From Oscillospiraceae bacterium (lineage in GTDB: Bacteria > Bacillota_A > Clostridia > Oscillospirales > Oscillospiraceae), in assembly GCA_017537045.1 (NCBI GenBank), contig JAFYLN010000130.1, forward strand, positions 1 to 7,578: a stretch of 7,578 nt of DNA. Reading direction: 5' to 3'. This document shows positions 1 to 6,360 of the stretch, piece by piece. Below the pieces are notes generated by a model. That model worked only from the letters and a program-made list of their open reading frames with translations, was not told where the DNA came from and ran no database searches. The stretch's first letter is position 1, and the number at the start of each line of letters is the position of its first letter. Position numbers and translations under genes: made by a program.

Positions 1-19
1 GAGATCTTCTGGTGCGCTT

Positions 20-150
20 GTAGGGGCGGCTATTAGCCGCCCGAAGTGTTCACGATTTTTGCGTGCAAAAACAGAAAAATTATTTCATTTTTCAAAATAA
101 TACGAACATATATAAAGGAATGAAAGCGGGCGGCGGGTCGCCGCCCCTAC
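20..150. repeat. MITE-like element A with GTAGGGGCG termini
   Basis: This is a roughly 131-bp non-coding element bounded by a perfect 11-bp terminal inverted repeat, GTAGGGGCGGC at 20-30 and its complement at 140-150. Each end also forms its own small hairpin: GGGCGGC-TATTA-GCCGCCC at the left and GGGCGGC-GGGTC-GCCGCCC at the right. The centre (about 45-125) is AT-rich and has no ORF of note. The same terminal design occurs in the element at 3681-3848, so this is a dispersed family within the genome. No transposase is present, and no target-site duplication is obvious. It lies downstream of the transporter gene, beyond that gene's terminator. Family membership is inferred from the two copies seen here. 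Confidence 0.75.
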
Positions 151-197
151 GAATTCTATCGAAGAGAATACGAAATGATAGACTTTTTTGACACGCT

Positions 198-232
198 CAA
201 AAGAAGCATTTGATTACCAAGTGCTTCTTTTG
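198..232. terminator. Bidirectional hairpin terminator after the transporter gene
   Basis: An 11-bp perfect stem (CAAAAGAAGCA pairing with TGCTTCTTTTG) begins 10 nt past the transporter stop codon. The A-tract and T-tract form the outer part of the stem, so a U-run ends the hairpin on either strand. A further TTG/CAA pairing can extend the stem into the 13-nt loop. It probably terminates the transporter transcript on the minus strand. Confidence 0.7.
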
Positions 233-241
233 GTTGTATGC

Positions 242-1570
242 TCAGAATGCGACTTTCATGAACAGTGCCACAAGGCACAGAATCAGTGCACAGACCACAT
301 ACACATACCGTCCGACATTGTACCAGAGGCTGCCATGGGGCTTTGGTGCACCCTTGTTGACGGCAGAGAGGAGATCTTCTTTTTTCATGACCCAAAACCA
401 GGTGACAGCGCCCAGCGTTGCACCGATGGGGATGATATAGATGGAGACAATATCCATCCACGGACCCCAGGTATTGATGGGCTCCATGTGCAGGCCGACA
501 CCCAGACAGATCAGACCCAGCAGGATGAGAACGGGAATACGCTTGAATTTCGGGAAGCGGTATTGCAGCGCTTCGGCAACGGCTTCAAACATATTCTGCA
601 AAGAGCTGACACCGGCAAAGATCATGGCGGTAAAAAGGATCACGGCAAAAGCTCTTCCGAAGGGAATGTCCTGCAGGATGCGGGGCAGGGTCACGAACAG
701 CAGGGGCGCGCCGCTGCCGACGTCCAGACCGTAGGCAAAGCAGGCGGGAATAATCACCAGTGCGGCGACCATGGCGGCAATGGTGTCAAAAACAGCGGTG
801 CGGATGGCCAGCGGAATCACATCTTCCCCATCGTCCAGATAGGAGCCATAAACCACCATACCGCAGCCGGTCAGGGACAGGGAGAAAAAGGCCTGTCCCA
901 TTGCCCAGATCCAGACCATGGGATTTTTCAGCGCACTCCAGTCAGGTGTGAACATGAACTTGTAGCCTGCGGCTGCACCGGGCAGGAAAGCCACGCGGAT
1001 GGCCAGAACCACAAAGATGATAAAGAACACGGGCATCATGATCTTGTTGGTCTTCTCAATGCTTTTGGCACCCAGCAGCAGGGTCAGCAGCGTACCCACC
1101 ACAACGATCACATGGAACGGAACCACGGCATAGGATGTGGAAGAGAAGCTTTCGAACCAGACCTTGGTATCGAGCAGCATCAGCTCTCCGGTGATGGACT
1201 GCACGAAGGCTTTCAGCACATAGGCAACGATGACGGCATAACCGATGGCAATACAAATCATTCCCGTCAGCGACAGCCAGCCCCAGAAACCGCCGCGGTT
1301 ACCCAGCTTCGGCCAGCGCGAACGCCAGATCTGACGGTAGGAGCCCACAGCACCGGCGCGGAAGCGGCGGCCGACGGCATACTCGGCGGACAGACCCACA
1401 ACACAGAACAGGGCGACAAATATCAGATATGCCACAAGGAAGGCACCGCCGCCATTGGCACCCAGCTTGGCAGGAAAGCCCCAGACGTTGGCCATACCCA
1501 CGGCAGAACCAACCGCGGAGAGAATAAAGCCCCAGCGGCTGGAGAATCGTGCATGTTTCTTTTCGTTCAC
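242..1570 (-). CDS. Sodium-dependent transporter, neurotransmitter:sodium symporter (SNF/NSS) family
   Basis: This 442-aa protein is a secondary transporter of the LeuT/MhsT family, which uses the sodium gradient to import amino acids or related small molecules across the cytoplasmic membrane. The TM1 signature is clear at residues 14-50, with the unwound stretch around 21-33 and the NGGGAF motif at 39-44. Probable sodium ligands are kept: Ala23, Val24 and Asn28 in TM1, Ser230 in TM6 (FFSLSL), Asp262 in TM7, and Ala319, Ser322 and Ser323 in TM8. The length and roughly 11 hydrophobic segments suit the short MhsT-like bacterial branch. The start is GTG, chosen because GGAGG (1578-1582) lies 7 nt upstream and no in-frame ATG is better placed. 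It has its own promoter and terminator, so it is monocistronic. Gly31 replaces the arginine usually found in the outer gate. The substrate cannot be read from the sequence. Confidence 0.93.
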   Translation of the reverse strand: MNEKKHARFSSRWGFILSAVGSAVGMANVWGFPAKLGANGGGAFLVAYLIFVALFCVVGLSAEYAVGRRFRAGAVGSYRQIWRSRWPKLGNRGGFWGWLSLTGMICIAIGYAVIVAYVLKAFVQSITGELMLLDTKVWFESFSSTSYAVVPFHVIVVVGTLLTLLLGAKSIEKTNKIMMPVFFIIFVVLAIRVAFLPGAAAGYKFMFTPDWSALKNPMVWIWAMGQAFFSLSLTGCGMVVYGSYLDDGEDVIPLAIRTAVFDTIAAMVAALVIIPACFAYGLDVGSGAPLLFVTLPRILQDIPFGRAFAVILFTAMIFAGVSSLQNMFEAVAEALQYRFPKFKRIPVLILLGLICLGVGLHMEPINTWGPWMDIVSIYIIPIGATLGAVTWFWVMKKEDLLSAVNKGAPKPHGSLWYNVGRYVYVVCALILCLVALFMKVAF

Positions 1571-1594
1571 TTGATTTCCTCCGGGATAAACATT

Positions 1595-1606
1595 TTAGAC
1601 ATCTAA
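1595..1606. promoter_or_regulatory. Palindrome TTAGA-CA-TCTAA downstream of the transporter promoter
   Basis: This is a perfect 5-2-5 inverted repeat lying just downstream of the -10 box, around the expected start of transcription and upstream of the ribosome binding site. The position fits a repressor operator. A 12-bp palindrome can occur by chance and no regulator is encoded nearby, so this is only a candidate. Confidence 0.25.
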
Positions 1607-1615
1607 CCCATACAG

Positions 1616-1642
1616 ATTATAACAAAAAAGCGTATTTGTCAA
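1616..1642 (-). promoter_or_regulatory. Sigma-A-type promoter of the transporter gene
   Basis: On the minus strand a perfect TTGACA (1637-1642) and a perfect TATAAT (1616-1621) are separated by 15 nt. This is 2 nt shorter than the ideal spacing, which may lower basal strength or point to an activator. The leader to the GTG start would be about 40 nt. Confidence 0.65.
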
Positions 1643-1761
1643 ATAAATATTCCGTTTTTTCTGAAACTTTGCCGGTTTTTAAATCCGCAGGCGGAACAAA
1701 AAACGGGGTCGCAGGCAGAAGTATCTGCTACTGCCAGTTGTGCAAGCGCCAAAGCACAAAG

Positions 1762-1790
1762 AAAAACGCCTTCGGAACTCCGAAGGCGTT
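1762..1790 (-). terminator. Rho-independent terminator of the DUF2207-type gene
   Basis: On the minus strand AACGCCTTCGG pairs with CCGAAGGCGTT around an AGTT loop (11 bp, perfect). It is followed directly by a T-run and starts about 10 nt past the stop codon at 1801. This strong intrinsic terminator separates the gene from the transporter unit. Confidence 0.9.
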
Positions 1791-1800
1791 AAATCGTATG

Positions 1801-3528
1801 TCAGCGGCGGGAGGTGATCATCAGCCATTTTTCCAGCTGCATCTTCCGCTGGCGGGCATCCATGCGGTCGGCAACCTTGCGCAGCAGCAGCGCCCATTCG
1901 GCGGCGGTGCGCTTGCGGTTGTCGCGGGTGACCAGATAGGTGCAGGGAGGCAGCTTTTCGCCGCCAAAAAGCTTGGCGAAGCGGCCATCCACGCCCATGG
2001 CAATGGCGTAGGGCAGCATCCGGAAGAAGAAATCCGGATCGTTTTCTATGATCCGTGCCAGATCATCCTTGGGGATTGCGCCGAGATAATGGCGGAAGCC
2101 CAGAATCAGACCGGCCTGATTGCGGCCCAGGTCGCTGCGGCGGCCGCCGTAGGCAGCGGCAAGACCGGCCAGGATCTGCGCCAGCGAAGCCAGCAGGCCG
2201 ATAAGCCAGGAGCCGGAGAGAATACCCAGCGTGATCCACAGGGTATTCGCAGCAGATGCAATGTAGAGCGGGATCTTGCCGCGGATGTGGATGCGGTACA
2301 TGCCGTCCTGAATCGCCCATGCGGTGAGGATGCCCAGCAGCCCCAGACCGATGCTCAGAACAATGCGCAATGTGGAGTTGGTGGTGAAATTATTGCCGAA
2401 GCAGATGCCGCTGAAAAGACTGACGCCGCAGCTGAGGGCGCGGAACAGGAATGCATTGCCGGCATGGCGGATATACATTTCCTTGACACCGGAAATGGTG
2501 CCTGCCACCTTGTGGCACAGCCGCGCGTAGGGAACGCCGGTGGCATCCACCGTATCGCCCTTGGAGAACAGGCTGTAGAAGCAGCGGTTTTCAAAGGCGG
2601 TGCGCTCGTTATCCATATCCATATGCTTTTGCAGGAACACCCGCCCCCGCTTGTCAGGATAAATACGCAGATAGCCCAGCTCCGCCCAGGTAAAGACCAT
2701 CATGGTCAGGTCGGCACCGGCCGCGGTCAGATGGCTGCCCAGTTCACCGGCGGTAACGCCCTCCAGCGGTTCCGTGCGGCGCAGGCGCAGCAGGGGCAGG
2801 CAGCGCATGAACATCAGCCAGTAGATCAGTGCCAGTGCAGCGCAGATGGCCATGGGCACAGCCTCGGGGTTGCCGTCGCGGAAGATGACCAGCTTGCCGG
2901 GGAACATGTCCTCGTCCACTTCCATGACCAGTGTGATCTTTTCCCTGTCCTGCAGGGCACGGGTCACGGTGCCGGAGATCAGACTGCCACCGGCGACGCA
3001 GTTGACGATAGAATCAATATTTGTCTGCAGGAAGCCGCTGGTAAAGGTGGGCTTTTTGCCGCTTACATCACCGGGCATGGTGATGGAAAAGGACAGCGCA
3101 CTGACGGGATAATCGAAGCCGCACAGCAGGGGGATCTCCATAAGAAGGGTGCTTTTTTTGGTTTTCTCGTTATAATCGGTGTGCAGCACATCTGCCAGGG
3201 TATAGCTGAATGTGACGGTGTTTTCTCCCATATAGCCGTCAAGGAAAGAAAGATCAGTCAGAACGGCGGTGGGATCGGTGGCGCTGCTGTAGGTACGGGC
3301 AGATTTGCCGTTGACAGCCACATCTTTCGCGCCCCGGGGCAGCGGGAAGGTCAGACCGGTGGCGGGGTGATCCATGTTGATCTTCACCGTCATAGTGACC
3401 GAGCAGGCACCGTTCGACGTGACGGTTGCCCAGTTTTCCACATGGCTGGCACCGCTGTCGGCATAGACTGTGGTGGTTAACATAATAACACAGAAAAATA
3501 CCATCAAAATGCGTCGAATGCGGGTCAT
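1801..3528 (-). CDS. DUF2207-type predicted membrane protein, secreted N-terminal domain
   Basis: This 575-aa protein of unknown function has the layout of DUF2207 (YciQ-like) membrane proteins. A signal peptide covers about residues 1-23, with a likely cut after VYA. A beta-rich extracytoplasmic domain follows (about 24-220), then a membrane segment at about 225-243. Next comes a cytosolic region with the family-like stretch at 258-290 (TAGELGSHL, then WAELGYLRI), and then three hydrophobic segments at about 383-406, 419-441 and 442-460. The C-terminal basic domain includes DFFFRMLPYAIAMGV (499-513), typical of the family. The start at 3528 is chosen over an upstream ATG at 3567 because AGGAGG (3536-3541) sits 7 nt before it, the signal peptide then begins at once, and the predicted transcription start (about 3563) lies inside the longer version. 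It is monocistronic. The family assignment comes from recalled sequence patterns, and no molecular role is known to me. Confidence 0.85.
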   Translation of the reverse strand: MTRIRRILMVFFCVIMLTTTVYADSGASHVENWATVTSNGACSVTMTVKINMDHPATGLTFPLPRGAKDVAVNGKSARTYSSATDPTAVLTDLSFLDGYMGENTVTFSYTLADVLHTDYNEKTKKSTLLMEIPLLCGFDYPVSALSFSITMPGDVSGKKPTFTSGFLQTNIDSIVNCVAGGSLISGTVTRALQDREKITLVMEVDEDMFPGKLVIFRDGNPEAVPMAICAALALIYWLMFMRCLPLLRLRRTEPLEGVTAGELGSHLTAAGADLTMMVFTWAELGYLRIYPDKRGRVFLQKHMDMDNERTAFENRCFYSLFSKGDTVDATGVPYARLCHKVAGTISGVKEMYIRHAGNAFLFRALSCGVSLFSGICFGNNFTTNSTLRIVLSIGLGLLGILTAWAIQDGMYRIHIRGKIPLYIASAANTLWITLGILSGSWLIGLLASLAQILAGLAAAYGGRRSDLGRNQAGLILGFRHYLGAIPKDDLARIIENDPDFFFRMLPYAIAMGVDGRFAKLFGGEKLPPCTYLVTRDNRKRTAAEWALLLRKVADRMDARQRKMQLEKWLMITSRR

Positions 3529-3569
3529 GATCTCCCCTCCTTTCAAAAGTGCATAATTTTCATTCAATC

Positions 3570-3598
3570 ATTTTATCATGCCGAAAGAAAAAATGCAA
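3570..3598 (-). promoter_or_regulatory. Promoter of the DUF2207-type gene
   Basis: On the minus strand TTGCAT (3593-3598) and TAAAAT (3570-3575) are 17 nt apart, and a TGA before the -10 box makes it an extended -10 promoter. Transcription would start near 3563, giving a leader of about 35 nt that carries the AGGAGG ribosome binding site. The -35 box is weak, which the extended -10 could offset. Confidence 0.55.
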
Positions 3599-3606
3599 GA
3601 TTCATC

Positions 3607-3618
3607 CATCTTAAGATG
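3607..3618. promoter_or_regulatory. 12-bp palindrome CATCTTAAGATG upstream of the DUF2207 promoter
   Basis: This is a perfect 12-bp palindrome 8 nt upstream of the -35 box, a position suited to an activator or repressor site. There is no second copy in the window and no regulator nearby, so it is only a candidate. Confidence 0.25.
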
Positions 3619-3680
3619 TGAAAAAGTGAATGGTTCATGCAGATAAATTGATGTTTATCGCACCATATAGCGTGGATAAC

Positions 3681-3848
3681 GTAGGGGCGACCATTGGTCG
3701 CCCGTGCAGGGGAATGTTTTGTATTCGCATTGGGTTTTGGCGAATTCGTAACAGACAACCGCAGCGGGCGTGTTGCAGAGCGCAGCGAATTAAAATAGGT
3801 CGATTGCCGGTGGCAATCGCACAATAATTCATGAATCGCCGCCCCTAC
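3681..3848. repeat. MITE-like element B, same family as element A, possibly mosaic
   Basis: This 168-bp element lies between the jag terminator and the DUF2207 promoter. It has GTAGGGGCG termini as in element A: a 9-bp perfect match, then one mismatch. The left end (3681-3704) aligns over 24 nt with the left end of element A and forms a hairpin GGGCGACC/GGTCGCCC. A second hairpin, CGATTGCC-GGT-GGCAATCG, lies at 3801-3819, and a short palindrome ATTCATGAAT lies just inside the right end (3826-3835). The open frames that cross it on both strands look like chance frames through the repeat. With the promoter, palindrome and terminator around it, it accounts for most of the 408-bp gap between genes. 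Confidence 0.7.
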
Positions 3849-3895
3849 ATTTAAAATCGAAAAGAGCGATAAACTGAAAATTGTAATTATACAGC

Positions 3896-3925
3896 AAAAG
3901 GTCCGCTCCGGATGGAGCGAACCTT
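3896..3925 (-). terminator. Rho-independent terminator of the rnpA-jag operon
   Basis: On the minus strand AAGGTTCGCTCC pairs with GGAGCGGACCTT (12 bp, one G-T wobble) around an ATCC loop. The hairpin ends in a short T-run and starts 11 nt beyond the jag stop codon. It marks jag as the last gene of its operon. Confidence 0.88.
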
Positions 3926-3936
3926 GGTGTATGTAC

Positions 3937-4854
3937 TTAGCGGACGTACTCGATCACAACGCGGCGGTTGGGTTCAGTGCCGGTGGAATGGGTGGTGATA
4001 TTCTCCATATCCTGCAGGGCTGCGTGGATCACATGACGCTCGTAGGCGTTCATGGGCTCCAGTGTGGTGCGGCGGCGTGCCTTCAGAACCTGCTGTGCCT
4101 TCTTGCGGGCATAGCGGCGCAGGCTGTCCTCGCGCTTTTCACGGTAGGATTCTGCGTCTACATTGATGCGGATGTGCCCCTCCACACCGCGGTTGATGGT
4201 ATAGTTTGCCAGATGCTGGATGGCATCCAGTGTATCACCGCGGCGGCCGATCAGATAACCCAGATCTTCGCCCACCAGCTCTACAAAGTAGGTGTTGTCA
4301 CCTTCCTTGAAGGCATGGGGAACGGCCTTGGAGCCCATGTGCTCCAGAAGTCCCTTGATGAAGGCTTCGATCTTCTCCTCGGTGCTGCCGGGCTGGGCAG
4401 GCGTGTACACGCGGGCGGTCTTGGCCTCTTTGGGCTCCCGGGGTGTTTTGGGTGCCTTGGGTACCTTGGGCGGCTCGGCCTTCTTTTCCTTTTTAGGCTG
4501 CTCCTTCCTGGGCTGCTCAGCCTTCACAGGCTCGGGCTTCTTTTCAGCCTTGGGAGCCGGTGCGGCAGCAGGCTTGGGAGCCTCGGGTTTCTTTTCCACA
4601 ATGGGCTTTGCCTTGGGCTTGGAACGGGATGCGCTGCCCAGTGCGCTCTTGGGCTTTTCGGGAACGGGAGCGGGATCGGGCACCTCGTAGGTCACCTGCA
4701 CCTTGGCGGGCTGTGCGCCGAAGCCCAGGAAACCGGCCTTGGCCTGCTGCAGCACCAGAACGGAAACACTGTCGCGATCCAGACCAAGCTGGGTCAGGGC
4801 AGCCTCAATAGCCAGATCAATGGTCTTACCGGAGGTAACGATTGTCTTTTCCAT
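3937..4854 (-). CDS. jag: Jag/KhpB RNA-binding protein (Jag_N, KH and R3H domains)
   Basis: This 305-aa single-stranded nucleic-acid binding protein is the usual partner gene of yidC. In streptococci KhpB binds many RNAs with KhpA and affects cell elongation and division. The Jag N-terminal domain covers about residues 1-56. A Lys/Pro/Ala/Glu-rich, probably disordered linker spans about 57-157. A KH domain follows (about 158-233) with the GRRG loop at 203-206. A C-terminal R3H domain (about 240-305) has the RxxxH signature at Arg273 and His277. The linker of about 100 residues makes it longer than the roughly 200-aa Bacillus form. The start is supported by GGAGG 8 nt upstream, which overlaps the end of yidC. 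The two genes are 3 nt apart, so translational coupling is likely. jag is the last gene before a terminator. Confidence 0.95.
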   Translation of the reverse strand: MEKTIVTSGKTIDLAIEAALTQLGLDRDSVSVLVLQQAKAGFLGFGAQPAKVQVTYEVPDPAPVPEKPKSALGSASRSKPKAKPIVEKKPEAPKPAAAPAPKAEKKPEPVKAEQPRKEQPKKEKKAEPPKVPKAPKTPREPKEAKTARVYTPAQPGSTEEKIEAFIKGLLEHMGSKAVPHAFKEGDNTYFVELVGEDLGYLIGRRGDTLDAIQHLANYTINRGVEGHIRINVDAESYREKREDSLRRYARKKAQQVLKARRRTTLEPMNAYERHVIHAALQDMENITTHSTGTEPNRRVVIEYVR

Positions 4855-4857
4855 TGC

Positions 4858-6099
4858 TTATTCCTCCGTGCTGCTGTAGCGGTTGGGGTCGTAGTTGCGG
4901 CCCTTGCAGAAAGGACGGCTGGGGATGCCGGACATGCAGGATTCTTCCGCTTCATCCTCCACCACGATACCCTTCTTTGCGGCGTATTCCTTGGCAGCGG
5001 CAGCCTTTGCAGCTTCCTCTTCCAACTGCTGCTTCTTCTGCAGCTTCTTCTTGCTGGTGTTCTGGGTCTGTCCCTCGGGGTTGGCGGCGCGGCGCTCGGC
5101 GCGGATGCGCTCCTTCTCAGCCTCGATAGCCTCCTGCTCCATGGCGCGCTTCAGGCGGATGGCATCCTCTTCGTCATAGATTTTGCGGTAGTGCTTGGTC
5201 ATGATGGGATCGGAGATCATTCTGACCAGACCGCCGATGAACCAGTAGACGCTCAGGCCGGCAGAAACAGTAAAGCCGATCCACAGGGTCATCAGGGGCA
5301 TCATCATGAGCATGGTCTTGCTCTGCTGGGCAGTCTGGGAATTTTCAGCCATTTCCTTGTCCTGCACGCCCTTTTCGTTGGTGATGACGGACTCGTTGGT
5401 CTTCTGGCTGATGAGCATCTGCAGGTACTGGCTGGCAGTGGAGACCAGGGGGATCAGGAATGCACCGATGCTGGCCCAGTTGTAGGATTCCCAAGCCCAG
5501 ATTTTCCAGTTGGGGATGGCACCCAGGTTGATGCCCAGGAAATCAAAGTTGATGCCTGCCAGAGTCTCGGCGCTGATGCCGGGGATGACGGCGGCAATTT
5601 CGTTTGCGTATTTTGCGATTTCGCCGGCGGCAACCACCTGATCGTAATAATTGTTGTTGGAGAACAGGGCGGGAGCCTGCTCCTTAATGATGGCGATGAT
5701 CTGTGCAGCTACTTCGGGGGTCTCGCCCAGAATGTAGGTGATGGGCTGGCGGATAACGGTGAACAGGGGGAACAGGATCAGCATGGGGACAAAGCTCCAC
5801 AGGCAGCCGCCCATGCCCATACCGATGCCTTCTTCCTTCTGCAGCTGCTGCATGGCCTCGTTCTGCTTCTGCTGGTCGTTGGCATACTTGCGCTGGATCT
5901 CCTGAATGCGGGGCTGCATGCGGGACATCTTCATCATGCTCTTCTTGCTCTTTGCGTTGATGGGCATCAGAACCAGCTGCACGATGACGGCGAAAATGAT
6001 CATTGCGACACCGTAGTTGCTGGTCAGCTCATACAGAAAGCCCAGCAGCCAGCCGAAAGGCACGGTTACGATGTCGGAAAGTTTGAATGCGAGAAACAT
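4858..6099 (-). CDS. yidC: Membrane protein insertase YidC/Oxa1 family
   Basis: This 413-aa insertase places membrane proteins in the cytoplasmic membrane, alone or with SecYEG. Residues here are numbered from an upstream ATG at 6105. Hydrophobic segments lie at about 13-48 (two), 101-126, 211-231 and 265-297. The MPINAKSKKSM segment leads into the cytosolic helical hairpin (about 50-95). An extracytoplasmic insert of some 80 residues (about 127-208) separates the next two membrane segments, as in clostridial forms. A charged, coiled-coil-prone tail follows (about 300-385), a form that commonly binds ribosomes. The N terminus has no lipobox. The ATG at 6099 is preferred because AGGAGG lies 8 nt before it but only 2 nt before the ATG at 6105. 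Two oddities stand out: Gln43 where the conserved groove arginine is expected, and a Cys-containing C-terminal end. yidC lies between yidD (28 nt) and jag (3 nt). Confidence 0.95.
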   Translation of the reverse strand: MFLAFKLSDIVTVPFGWLLGFLYELTSNYGVAMIIFAVIVQLVLMPINAKSKKSMMKMSRMQPRIQEIQRKYANDQQKQNEAMQQLQKEEGIGMGMGGCLWSFVPMLILFPLFTVIRQPITYILGETPEVAAQIIAIIKEQAPALFSNNNYYDQVVAAGEIAKYANEIAAVIPGISAETLAGINFDFLGINLGAIPNWKIWAWESYNWASIGAFLIPLVSTASQYLQMLISQKTNESVITNEKGVQDKEMAENSQTAQQSKTMLMMMPLMTLWIGFTVSAGLSVYWFIGGLVRMISDPIMTKHYRKIYDEEDAIRLKRAMEQEAIEAEKERIRAERRAANPEGQTQNTSKKKLQKKQQLEEEAAKAAAAKEYAAKKGIVVEDEAEESCMSGIPSRPFCKGRNYDPNRYSSTEE

Positions 6100-6107
6100 T
6101 GACATAA

Positions 6108-6113
6108 CCTCCT
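6108..6113 (-). promoter_or_regulatory. Ribosome binding site that decides the yidC start
   Basis: AGGAGG on the minus strand lies 2 nt from the ATG at 6105 and 8 nt from the ATG at 6099. Only the second spacing suits initiation, so the protein most likely begins MFLAFKLS. Confidence 0.75.
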
Positions 6114-6127
6114 AAGTAAATGAGGAA

Positions 6128-6340
6128 TTAAGGTACGGGGTCAAAAAAGTCACCTTTATAAAAAGGGTGGCAGCGCAGCAGCCGCTTCAGGGCGAGCCAG
6201 CCGCCTTTAAGCGCCCCGTATTTGGTAATGGCTTCGTACGCATAGCGCGAGCACGTAGGCCGGAACCGGCACCGGGCCGGAAAAGCGGGAGAAATGGCCT
6301 TTTGATAAAAGCGAATCAGGAGGAGAAGAAGTTTTTTCAT
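6128..6340 (-). CDS. yidD: Membrane protein insertion efficiency factor YidD
   Basis: This 70-aa protein matches the small YidD family, which assists membrane-protein insertion alongside YidC and sits on the inner face of the membrane through an amphipathic N terminus. All family hallmarks are present: the hydrophobic start [13 protein letters not shown], the ISP motif (16-18), the cysteine cluster CRFRPTCS (Cys24 and Cys30), the KRLLRCHPF block with Cys57 (52-60), and the terminal DPVP. The length is typical. An in-frame ATG at 6454 would add 38 residues, but these are encoded by the repeat element at 6361-6484, so the start at 6340 is chosen. The ribosome binding site is weak, with only AGG about 7 nt upstream. 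That suggests coupling to upstream translation or low expression. It lies between rnpA and yidC in the classical order. Confidence 0.95.
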   Translation of the reverse strand: MKKLLLLLIRFYQKAISPAFPARCRFRPTCSRYAYEAITKYGALKGGWLALKRLLRCHPFYKGDFFDPVP

Positions 6341-6360
6341 AGGAATACCTGTTATTAAGA

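Noticed and set aside
188..1606. Plus-strand open frame of 472 codons opposite the transporter
   Set aside because: The reverse frame has a clear NSS-family protein with start, ribosome binding site, promoter and terminator. The plus frame has none of these.
1549..3480. Long plus-strand open frame of 643 codons
   Set aside because: It runs antisense to the DUF2207-type gene, crosses two promoters and a terminator, has a low-complexity Gln/His/Ala/Gly-rich translation and no ribosome binding site. It is a frame shadow of a GC-rich gene.
3635..3832. Short open frames on both strands across element B
   Set aside because: They run through palindromic repeat sequence, which keeps frames open on both strands, and have no ribosome binding site or recognisable protein pattern.
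3931..6102. Plus-strand open frame of 723 codons opposite jag and yidC
   Set aside because: The translation is Leu/Gly/His-rich and repetitive, matching the reverse complement of the Lys/Pro linker and coiled coil. It spans two clear genes and has no family pattern.
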